A stretch of DNA of 64,000 bases from Xylaria sp. FL1777 (lineage: Eukaryota > Ascomycota > Sordariomycetes > Xylariales > Xylariaceae). Position 1 is the stretch's first letter, and the number at the start of each line of letters is the position of its first letter. A program made the translations under genes and the position numbers. Shown here one piece after another: positions 34,398-44,486 of the stretch. Under the pieces are notes generated by a model. The model searched no databases and had not been told where the DNA came from. It saw nothing but the letters and a program-made list of their open reading frames with translations. The stretch is taken from contig MU400523.1 of NCBI GenBank assembly GCA_022578965.1, forward strand, positions 372,001 through 436,000. Reading direction: 5' to 3'.

Positions 34398-36535
34398 ATG
34401 TTGACCAAACTCATCCTTGCCGGGCTCATCCCCGGTGTGGTGGTGGCGAAGCCCATCAGCATGTAAGCCTCCTGATTGCAGAGTGCCCAGCGCAACATGA
34501 AACTGACAAACACTCCTAGGGCCTCTTCCTCCTCGGCTAAAGTGGCCTTCTCGACGGCTACGCCTGATAAGGGGGCACACGCGCATCCCAAGGCTATAGC
34601 CGACGAGAACAAACGTAGACTACCTGTCCAGGACGCAAGTAAGTGAAACTTGGATACATTCTTCTTGGGCCTATAGTCGGGCTTTGAACGTCGAGATGTT
34701 CTCTTGAAGCATACGATACTAACCCTGCTTCTGTAGGTTACCCGGTGGCTGTGTTACCGCCCGCTGTCAGCCCTTCGGTATTATCCGCAACCGTACCATC
34801 TATTCTGCCGTCACTGGCGGTCAGTGATATCCCTGTTCTGCCCGCGCTTTCGGTTGCAGCCTCTTACCCGGTCGCACTGCCACCGGTGTCCGCGTCTGCT
34901 ATCCAAACGTTCCCCGTGCAGGTTCCGTATGCCGTCAAGACTCCAGTGGTCCAGCCTGTTCTTCCCATCTCAACGCCCTCTGTCGTCCCATCATCTCTGG
35001 TCCAGCTTCCGTACAGCATCAAGACGCCACCAGTCCAGCCTGTTCTTCCGATCTCAACGCCGACCATACTTCCATCACTCGCAGTCTATAGCGTCAACAC
35101 TCCGGTAGTCCAGATTCCAATCTCGACGCCAACTATACTCCCGTCACCTGCGGTCTATAGTATCAATACCCCGGTAATCCAGCTTCCTATCTCCACACCA
35201 ACTATTCTTCCCTCGCCTGCAGTTTATGGTGTCAACACCCCTATAGTTCAGGTTCCGGTCCCAACGTACCCCGTCGCACCAGTAAGCACGCCTTCTAGCG
35301 CGCCCTTGGTTCAGATTCCCCAGAGCATCAAGACTCCACCAGTCCAGCCGGCTATTCCGGTCGCAACGTACGCGGCAGGACCACCGGCAGCACTACCATA
35401 CGATGTCAAGTCTGCGGTCCCAACTGCTCCGTACGTCGTAGGCTCGTCCGCTCTGCCTGCCGTGTCCGGCGTATCTGCCGTATCTGCTGTTTCTGCCGCC
35501 GCGACTCAGGCCCTGTCATACCCGTCTGTGGCCGCGTACCCCGAAGACCACCTTGTTGCCCCGTCCTACAAGGACCTCTGCGCCCGGGACTGCATAGCCA
35601 AGTGCGAGAACGTCGAGCGCGTGGCCGATATTGCGTCCTGCAGGGCTTCCTGTCTCTCATCATGTGCCAACGCCCTTCACCCAGTCCCCATCGTCGATAA
35701 CAGCAAGGACAAGAACGCCGACAAGAGCCCCGCCAAGAGCGCTGCGGTACCTGGCCATGGAGTCTCCGCCCCCGCTATCAACGCTGGAGGCCTGACCTGG
35801 GAAGCCTGCATGGAATCCTGCAGCGGCCGCGTCCAGCACGCTGATATCGCCTCCGACATCACCCAGGGCAGAGGCAGCTGCACAGAGGCGTGCGCCGGGT
35901 ACGCCAAGTCTGGGGCCGGCGTCAACATCAAGAGGAACATCAAGGACATCATCCCCCCCACTCCCAAGCTCGGCGCAGGGGAACACTCGTACGAAGCATG
36001 CCTGAAGTCCTGCCACGCGAAGTTCCAGCACGCAGGGATCGCCTCCGACATCTCCACGGGCAAAGGCGACTGCGCGGAGGCTTGTGCCGCGGGGTACGGG
36101 TATGGCGCGGGGGTGATCACGAAGCGAAACGTCAAGGACATCATGCCGACCGGGCCCAGCATCGGCGCAGGGGGCTACGCGTACGAGGCGTGCATGAAGT
36201 CGTGCAGCGCGAAGTGGCAGCACGCGGGCATCGCCTCCAACATCTTCCAGGGCAAGGGCGGCTGCGCGGAGGCCTGTGCCGCGCAGGCTGCGTACGGCGC
36301 CTCCGTCAACATCAAGAAGAGGACTGTCAAGGACATCGTCCCCGCTGGGCCCAAGATCGGTGCCGGCGCCATGACCTACGAGGGCTGCATGAAGGACTGC
36401 CACTGGAAGGACCAGACCGCCCACATCGCCTTCGACGTCTCCCAGGGCAAGTGGAGTTGCAAGCAAGCCTGCGCTCGCTACGCTAGCAACGGTGCGGGCG
36501 TCGTCATCAAGAAGGACGCCCCTGCTGAGGAGTGA
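34398..36535 (+). CDS. Secreted repeat protein with CxxxC modules and dibasic sites
   Basis: Exons 34398-34462, 34520-34638, 34737-36535 (introns 57 and 98 bp, AACTGAC and ACTAAC branches) give 660 residues. Residues 1-17 (MLTKLILAGLIPGVVVA) form a signal peptide. After a short basic spacer (ENKRRLPVQ) comes a Pro/Val/Ser-rich region with three 69-bp repeats encoding ISTPTILPSPAVYSINTP-like units, likely O-glycosylated. The C-terminal half holds five Cys modules of the form CxxxC-(about 19)-CxxxC, the last four at a period of 64-65 residues (first Cys codons at 35807, 35999, 36191 and 36386). Each pair is separated by GAGVNIKRNIKDI-type linkers with Lys-Arg or Lys-Lys-Arg. The arrangement resembles Kex2-processed repeat proteins and alpha-hairpinin precursors; that reading is inference. 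No biosynthetic UstY-type partner is seen nearby. Confidence 0.85.
35051..35257 (+). repeat. 69-bp tandem repeat, three copies, Pro-rich coding
   Basis: Units start ATCTCNACNCC at 35051, 35120 and 35189 and encode 23 residues each (ISTPTILPS, AVYS, NTPV). Related half-units (SIKTPPVQP) flank them. Confidence 0.9.
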
Positions 36536-37284
36536 AGGGCTTGCGCCTCTACCGAGTAGTCTTCTGTTCCCGCATCTCTAGAGTCTCTTTTAGTAGCTTG
36601 CCGGCCGCGCATCATCCCTGCTAGCCCAAATCCAGCGGTTATGGTTTTTCTCTCCTGGGGCATTTAACGTCTTCGATATACAGGCTTGATAGTTGTGGAT
36701 TAGTAGTGGTTTGATTAATGGGTGTCATGATAGATTGGTTCTTTTCTTCTTCTTCTATTTTTAGGCTGAGAGCAGGGAGCAAAAGCAGCTGGAAGCTAGA
36801 TATACACTATGTTGGTGCATAATGTTATGCCCTTTTAGGTCTTACGAATTGAATGAAATAGTACGCTGACGCAACTGATCAGACCATAACACGTGATAGT
36901 ACGAAAAGAGCGAGAGAAATCCGGTGATAGGGTAAGAAGTTCCAGGCGAAGAATTAGGTAGGTATGATATTGGAAAGTCTAGTTTTCTAAGAATGAATAT
37001 ACAGGAACTATTAGCAGAATCGTAGTACATGAGGACCACAACGACAGGGTCGCTCGCTCCGCCACTAAGTAATCATGGAGTACGAAACCCTACCCGCTGG
37101 TTGGTCGAATATTTGCCGCGTTTCTTTTTTACACAGCCACAGCTCGTTTTCCTCTGGGGTATCAAATACAAACATCCCCTCACCTTCATTGTAGTGTTCG
37201 AAGTCTACCACCAAACTAATGATCCCCCCTGGACTGGGATTCTGGCTCAAGCCGCGGGAAAAGCAAAGTGTTTAGTCTGACAGT
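36536..37284. other. Convergent intergenic region
   Basis: Lies between the 3' ends of the secreted repeat gene and the SGNH gene. It should hold both terminators. No gene seen. Confidence 0.5.
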
Positions 37285-38547
37285 TTACATATTCCGTCTT
37301 CTCCGGGGGTTGGGGATTGCTTCCGCTTCCTTCTCTTCAGCTTTGGCTTGCTCATCTGGCTTTTCTTCAATCTGGTCTTCGCTTTTGGCCTCTTCGGCAT
37401 GCCGCTCAGCCTCGCCATCAAATGGGATACCATTGTTGACAGGGGCCCGAATCCAACCCTTCTCCTCAACATCCTGTATGCTATCAATGAATATATCGCC
37501 CATCAGAAAATAGCCGGCATCAATGGGATGCATGTCATCTTTGCCGATATGCTTTCTCTCAACGCGGTCCGGGAGCCCCTGGTCATGATGCATCTCTGCG
37601 AGCGCGACGGGCTTGCCTTCGCGGATTAGGTCTATGGCGACCTGTCGGATCTGCGCATTAGCCGACTTGACACAATCCTCGACATTGTCCCAGGGGCTGG
37701 TGATAATCGTTGACATGATGATTGTCGCACGTGGCGAGGCTTCGAAGAGATAGTCCACGAGTGCGCGCATCTTCTGTAAGATAAAGGCAGGCCCCCAGTG
37801 ATCTTGCTGGAAACAGTCGCTCGAGCCCGCGTTTATGAGGATCAGGTTCGGCTGGGTCTGGGGCACGATCTCCTTGCAGCGGTCAAGGGTCGGCTTGATC
37901 GGTTGGGCACCGAAGGCCTTTAGAACGCCAGAGTCAGTAAATTCCTTGCATGGTAAAAATTCCTCAGGGTCTCGGGAGCTTGCAGGAGCAGCATGATCAG
38001 GATATTCCATATTAGGAGATTTGTGGCTCTGAGATATTCCAAAAGGGAGATCGAAAGGCTCCAGCGACTAACCTGAACGTCGTTGTCGAGAAAGTCGCCA
38101 TACCGGTTCTGGCCGACGTAGTTCACCTCGTTCCCTTGCGATACCAGCCAGTCCCGGATCTGCTTCCGGTAGCCCCTTTCGCCGGTCGAGTGCTCGCCGA
38201 GAGTCATCGAGGCGCCGATGAACATGACACGGAGGGGGATACCGTTCGCGAGGCCATTCTTCTTCGGGCGCCGTAGTTTATCCCAATGATCCCGAAAGTC
38301 GACCGGCCCGGTCTGAATTGTGGCTGATCGGCGTTAGCCAGTGCCTGCGTACATCCCGCCTCTACGTCGTACAACCCCCGACTCAGTGTCCACAATGTGT
38401 CGTGGCATCTGCATGGCGGAAAACTGACTGAGTAACTAACTGACTGACTGACTTACCGATTAGTATCAGCGCAAAAACACCAACTATCGTGAACTTGTAG
38501 AAGACGGGGAGCTGCGAACAGCGGCCAAGCACCGAGAGCACCCTCAT
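37285..38547 (-). CDS. Membrane-anchored SGNH/GDSL-type hydrolase
   Basis: Exons 38547-38457, 38323-38073, 38028-37285 (introns 133 and 44 bp) give 361 residues. The N-terminus has one hydrophobic segment (FYKFTIVGVFALILI), which could be a signal anchor or signal peptide. Family blocks in order: VMFIGASMTLGEHS (block I with the nucleophile Ser, GAS instead of GDS), NYVGQNRYGDFLDND, LILINAGSSDCFQQD (block III with the Asn-containing NAGSSD), and KDDMHPIDAGY near the C-terminal side (block V, Asp-x-x-His). These residues form the catalytic triad of esterases, acyl hydrolases and some carbohydrate deacetylases. The tail after GWIRAPVNNG is unusually long and charged (Glu/Lys-rich, ending RRRRNM). 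Intron 2 is short at 44 bp, so its edges are a little less certain. Confidence 0.85.
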
Positions 38548-39344
38548 TTTCCCGGATAGCGTTGATAGCGTCGCATTTCCTGCAATAGGAGGAGGGTACG
38601 ATCAAGAGAGTCGAAGAGGTTCATTGTCCGTTTGATTGCGTACACGTACATACCATCTAGTGTATCTGCACTCTGTTAGTAGTGTCCGGTACCTCTGCCT
38701 GTGCCGGACTTACAGGATCCAATAGTTCCTTGGCGATCGGCACTGACGGCACTGACGGCAAGACGGCATGCTGCATGTTTGAATGTTGGCGGCGGTTAGC
38801 TTGGCGGAGGTGGGGCGTGTCTTACGCGGCATGTTTTGCTTACTGCATAGTTGCTGCATTATGCCTGCCGAGGTGTTTCGGTCTGTCGGTTATGAAGATA
38901 TTCAGGAGAACTACCACAATATCAGAACATTAATGAAGTTACATATATATATGTAACTTCCAAGTTACAAGTAGTAGGTACTTCTACGTAGGTACCTACC
39001 GTACATACTACTTACATGTATCTCTCCCTAGGTGCTTAAGTCTATAAGGTATGTATGCATAAATAAGGGATCATCATTGATTCCGGTTGCAGTGTGATAG
39101 GCATCCTTCTACACGACAAGGAATAGGCTTCCCCTTCGCAGATCCTTCGATGCAATTCGTGTATTAACTAGATGCTAATCTGGTGGTAGGTCGTTTTCGA
39201 CATTTGTCTTTTACCTTATCTATATTTATATCCGCAACGGATCGATCCTTTCGTGTAAGACAATGTTCATAAGAAAAAAACTATTGTAAACTGTAATGTG
39301 GGACCGGGCGACATCTGGAGTCTCTATTCTAGCATGGTTTCCAT
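38548..39344. other. Intergenic: SGNH promoter and BTB gene 3' side
   Basis: No gene supported. Contains a dense patch of GTAGGTACCTACC-like palindromic sequence at about 38970-39005. Confidence 0.45.
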
Positions 39345-41288
39345 CTATGCATCTAGTTTGAGTTTGTCTAGCATAATATCGATTTTTTGCAACATCACTC
39401 GATAATTAATAGCGTCTGCTGCGAACTCGTCTTCAGCCAGCTTCCCATCTAGCGTTCTGACGCCACCGCCATTTGTTGTCTGGTTATCTCCCACGGTCTC
39501 CCGAGTGGCTACTGTTATGGCCTTCTGAGAATCAAGAGGTCCCGGCAAGTCTTTGGTGTCGCTCACAGCTTGAAGCTGTGAGGGCAACGCCTCGGCAGCT
39601 GAAGTGTCCATCATCTCGTCTAATTCGATGTATTCAAACCTCAGTCTGAACCGGTCGCCTAGGTAATATCGAATATCGTCAAGCAATTCGATTGTGTCCG
39701 TCTCTTGTCTGTTTTTGACTCTTGCAGCACTTTCTTGGATTAGCTCTGCGAATTCCTCCTCGTCAATGTAGTCTTCAAGTCGATAAGCGAGGTATCGAGC
39801 CGCAAATTCCTCGAGGCGTTGAACTCGTAAATCCCACCCTGCGCGGATAACATCGTAGACGTTTATAAGTTCGACTTCGACTCCAGTCTCACTAGCCCCA
39901 CCATGTGTCCGGTCAATCAATACGTTATTATTCCCACTCCCGAGTGAGCTGATCAAGAGAGTAGTTTTGTTTTTCAGCTTGTCAAGAAGGAGCATGTCGG
40001 CTGCGTAGAGCACATCGAGTGCGAGCTCCAAGGGACATTCCACTTGCTCCGTGTAGAGGAATCTAAGTATGATCTCCAAAACCTCTGGGAGACAATCGAC
40101 CTTGATGATACGAAGATGCTCGGATTCTTGGGCTTCGACAAATGGGCCAGAAAACATTGTTGCAAAGTATGGGCTTCGGATTAACATCGCCTTGTGTACC
40201 GGATAGAGGATAGATTTTCTGTATTGAGCCGTGTCGTTTCGTGGTTCCGACTGGGCTCCCGTACCAATAGGGGCCTCTTGCCAGTATGTATCTTCATCCA
40301 CCTCTTCATCCACCCATAGCAGACAGTCCGCGAATATTGAGTTACCATACGGCCATTTTACTTCCGACACTTTCCGTGTGTCGACAGTTATTTTATTGTT
40401 AATCACCCTCTGATTGAAGAAGTCTTCGACTTGGTGCTGGGCGCGATTCACTTCATCTTGATGACGCTGTCTTACTAGACGTCGATCATGCCCAGCTAAG
40501 ATAGCTTCCCACAACTCGGGTATCACTAGCCGCTTGCAAATCTTGTCGATGCCGGTGAGTACTTCCTCCTCTGTATGATTACTATGGGCGTCAACTACCT
40601 CTGTTGGGATATCGCCAAGGTAAAGATAGCGTAGCACGATCCGAAAAGACTCAACAGGGTGCGATAGAGGGAGCTCCCAAGTAGCCGTATCCGGCATTTC
40701 TCTGAGTTTGGTCTGAAAGAACGGTGACCTGGCAGAAAGGACGAATTTGTGAAGCTCGAATATTGTAGCGCCCTCTGTCAGTATAATATCTGAAGTTTTG
40801 GGCCGCTTTCTTGTAAACAAAGAGGTCATATGAGCGGCCCATGGCTGCAGAGGATCAGTAGACTTTGAATAGTCATATTTTAGTAGCAAGTTCCGGATCT
40901 TGTCATTCAGTGCGTTGTGTATGCATCTTTCGCCCTGGAAAGTGTCACGCCCTGCCAATGCACCAGATTCGAGTAACAACTCGACTAGCTCAAAGTGACC
41001 ACATAAGCTTGCCTGTCACAAAAATTAGCGGATTCCAAGGCCGTTTAAAGTCTCAGACACTTTAAACCTTCGCGAATACAAGCTTACAAGGATTAAGGGA
41101 CTATAGTTAAACTTGTCCATGCCGTTCGGATTAACACCAGCTGATATAAGCTCCTGCGTCCGCTTCAGATCGCCTTTTCGACATGCCTCTAGGAGTTCAT
41201 TGAATTCCCCGCTTGAATCGAGAGGATTGTTGGCTCTCAACGAACGACTCTCACCTGGCCCTCCGTTTGCTGACATCTGGGCTACCAT
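39345..41288 (-). CDS. Ankyrin-repeat and BTB/POZ domain protein (ABTB1/YIL001W-like)
   Basis: Exons 41288-41088 and 41012-39345 with a 75-bp intron encode 622 residues. ATG at 41288 is the first in frame. Residues 25-110 form ankyrin-type repeats (FNELLEACRKGDLKRTQELISAG, then ASLCGHFELVELLLESGA, split by the intron). A first BTB fold starts near 140 (SDIILTEGATIFELHKFVLS) and a second near 290-350 (IFADCLLWVDEE; HKAMLIRSPYFATMF). The ankyrin-BTB-BTB order matches human ABTB1 and yeast YIL001W, thought to be substrate adaptors for Cullin-3 ubiquitin ligases (family inference). The C-terminus is helical and then charged. Divergent from the NIMA-type kinase, with 944 bp between the two start codons. 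Confidence 0.9.
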
Positions 41289-42232
41289 GTTTGACAGACG
41301 GCTTTTTATATACAATTAACGAGAAGGCTTGGATACAAGATGCTCAAAGCACTACAAAAAATAAGAAATAAATATAGATATAAACATGAACTTTATGGAT
41401 GATCAGAAGTGAGCGAAAGCACTCTCTCAGTTTATTCGCCTCATCGGAGTTATCGGATACCAGATACCAACAGCAACGCCGCAGAGGAGAATGGGGACGC
41501 TTTGTGTCACACCGAATTTCGGAAACTATGTATAGTACTGTACCTATGTTGGAGATTATAGATGCACCTAAGCCTATCGCAGTAATTTCATCTTGCGACT
41601 TCTCACCAGTACAATCTCCTTACTGCGCAGTACAATCATCTAACCTCTCCCACTACTATAGCTTAAATTCTCTAATCCATCCGAGCTCTATAACCTCCAA
41701 TAAAATCTGGGTTGTAAAAGTCAATAGTCTCATTTGTAACTTTTTGTGTCATTAGATGCCCTCCTAAATTGGGCTTAGGTTTGTCTCTAGCGTCATACCC
41801 TCGAAGTATAAAGTGTCGTCTTATCGATACGTGGAGAGTCATTACATTAAGCCCAGACCACCCTCCCACCATTACTGCGTAGGTTTCAAGACCCACAGAG
41901 TCTGCAAGGGACCCATGCATTCATCCACCAGTTGCCGTGCCCACCACGTGAAAGCAGTTTGTTGACTCACGGTTGAACCAGGATGCAGTGGATTTAGCTC
42001 CCAGGATAGCGTGCGTGCACAAACACAACATCACGTTCACACTTCTTTTACACTTTTCTTGATTACATCTCTATTTTCGTTTTTTTGAACTCAAAACAAC
42101 CTTGCCAACTTTGCATTTACAGTTTACTCTACATAAACTCTCTTCAGGCGCTAACCCTTGCACGCTTTCTTTCGTTACCTTATGGCATAGCCCTTACATT
42201 GCTTCTCTCCGCTGCCGTGCATTTAATTCACG
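41289..42232. other. Shared divergent promoter region (BTB gene / NIMA kinase)
   Basis: The 944 bp between two head-to-head start codons. The side next to the kinase (about 42020-42130) is T- and CT-rich, as in fungal core promoters of constitutive genes. No gene inside. Confidence 0.5.
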
Positions 42233-44486
42233 ATGGCAGAGTCCGACAAGTATGAGGTGTTGGAAAAGATCGGTATGCTTCCTAATATCTACATCCATTC
42301 CTTCCCCTACCTCAATTCACTTTGTGCAGGCTACTGACTCGTCTCGATGCTGAATTCTAGGTCATGGCTCCTTCGGCGTTATCCGAAAAGTCAAACGAAA
42401 GGTCGATGGCATGGTTCTCTGTCGAAAAGAGATCAGCTACCTGAAAATGTCCCAGAAAGAGCGCGAGCAGCTCCACTCCGAGTTCCAGATCCTTTCCTCC
42501 CTCCGACACCCCAACATCGTCGGCTACTTTCATCGAGAACATCTCAAGCAGACCCAAGACCTACATCTATATATGGAATATTGCGGCAATGGAGACTTGG
42601 GCCGTGTCATTCGAGACCTGGAACGTGCTGACAAGTATGCTGAAGAGGAGTTTGTATGGGTGGTTTTTTCACAGCTTGTTACGGCTCTCTACCGTTGTCA
42701 TTATGGCATCGACCCTCCTGAAGTGGGCACCACTGTTTTCATCGCCCCAAGGACGAAACCGAGGACTCCTCCAGGTGCTTTCACCATTTTGCATCGCGAC
42801 CTGAAACCTGAGAATGGTAAGTCATGCGTTCTAGCTGTACGATAGTTCTGCTAATGAGAAATAGTATTCCTTGGAGAGAACAATTCGGTCAAGCTCGGGG
42901 ACTTTGGTCTGTCTAAGATGATCCAGTCGCATGATTTCGCTTCGACATATGTCGGTACCCCGTTTTACATGTCCCCCGAGATTTGTGCAGCAGAGAGATA
43001 TACCCTCAAATCTGATATCTGGTCTTTGGGGTGCGTCATATATGAACTATGCGCAAGGGAACCTCCTTTCAATGCCAAGACCCACTTTCAACTAGTCCAA
43101 AAGATCAAGGAGGGAAAGGTTGCGACGTTACCAAGGATATATTCTGCCGAGCTCATGAGTGTTATCAGAGATTGTCTGAAGGTTAATCCCGACGCGCGGC
43201 CCGACACAGCTGCCTTGCTGAATCTTCCGGTTGTCCGACTGATGCGCATGCAGCGTGAGGCCGTAGATCTGAGGACCCAACTGTCAGTAAAGGAAGGAGC
43301 TCTTGCAATAAAGTTGAAGGAAGCAGAAAGGCAACTGGCGAGTATCGAAGCCCAGAAATCCTTAGCTCGACAGGAGATTGAGGCTTCGCTACGAAGAGAA
43401 TGGGAAGTCAAAGCACGACTTGAGATTGATCGACTTGTTAAGATTGAGCTTCAAGAACTCCAAAGGCGCTTTGAGTCTGAAGTGCAAGCACGTGTCCAGG
43501 AAGAACTCCAAAAGAAGCCTGTTACCTTCTCCAATGTAGAAACTGTAGAACCCGACTCGTTGTCGAAATCCGAATCTCTGACCGACGCTAGCACTGATGG
43601 GGAATTTCCATCTACCACTGATATCACCGAATATTCGGTCGACTCGCCTGAGGAGGCCCCCCTTAAGAAGGGTCGTGGGCCGTTCGGGCGAGCCCAGACC
43701 ATGTTCGAGCGTCATCTCGGTACACCAATGGATATCGATACAACTTCTCCATCACCAATCGCAATTGCATCACTGTCCCTATCGCCTAGGCGGGCCAACT
43801 CTACTAAAACTCGATCAGCACACCAGCCTACTATCTTCGATGAATCGGAAGAAGAGGCCCGGCGGAGGAAAGCTCGCCACTCAGATCCCGTCTTGTCTGA
43901 GTCTGAGGACGATGACACTCCCATCATTCCCTCACCAACCCGGGGTCCTCGACAGAATCCATTTACTCAACGGCCGGTGCTGGTTGCCGCGAAGACAACC
44001 CCAGCCGATCAGCTGAAAGTTCCGGGTGGTTTCCCTCCATCGGCGCTCAATAAACCCATGCCTCCGCTGCCAAGTGGCGCATCTGCGCCAAGCTTGCAGC
44101 TACGACCTCAGCCTAGCAATGGAGCCCTTCGTGAGAAAGGCAATGCCCCTAACCGAAGACTTAGCAAGATTCCATCAGCGGCGAACCTTGGTGCGCAAGC
44201 TGGAGAGAATGGCCTGCAGCGCAAGCCCTCCCTTGCAAAGAAGGACGCCGATGCGTCTCTTCCCAGGATGGCCGTTAAAAACAATGTTAAAGGCCGAACA
44301 CTTGTCGAGCTTCAGCAGGCACGGGCCGGCGGTCGCTCAGTCGAGAATGTGAACAGCAGCCCTAAACGTACATTCAAGGAACGGGTAGTCGAGAAGTTCA
44401 TTGATCCCGCTCCCGTCTGGGACCCCGAGAAGGATGAAATGCCAAGCCCTTTCTTGGTTCGGCAAAGACCTCTATCCCGGGCATGA
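42233..44486 (+). CDS. nimA: NIMA-family (NEK) G2/M serine/threonine kinase
   Basis: Promotes entry into mitosis. Exons 42233-42272, 42361-42816, 42865-44486 (introns 88 and 48 bp) encode 705 residues. The start MAESDKYEVLEKIG is the conserved N-terminus, and the first intron falls inside the Gly loop (IGHGSFGVIRKV). The catalytic Lys is in VLCRKEI, HRDLKPEN is at 158-165, then DFGLSK and GTPFYMSPEI. The fungal NIMA insert (GIDPPEVGTTVFIAPRTK) precedes the catalytic loop. After the kinase domain comes a coiled coil (EAERQLASIEAQKSLARQEI), the usual dimerisation element, and a long Ser/Pro-rich tail with many SP/TP sites and basic patches for phosphorylation and turnover. Length and order match Aspergillus NIMA and Neurospora NIM-1. 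Confidence 0.95.

Noticed and set aside
35660..36486. Long frames antisense to or out of frame with the Cys-module region
   Set aside because: Shadows of a GC-rich repetitive exon; their His/Arg/Asp-rich translation copies the repeat period of the real frame.
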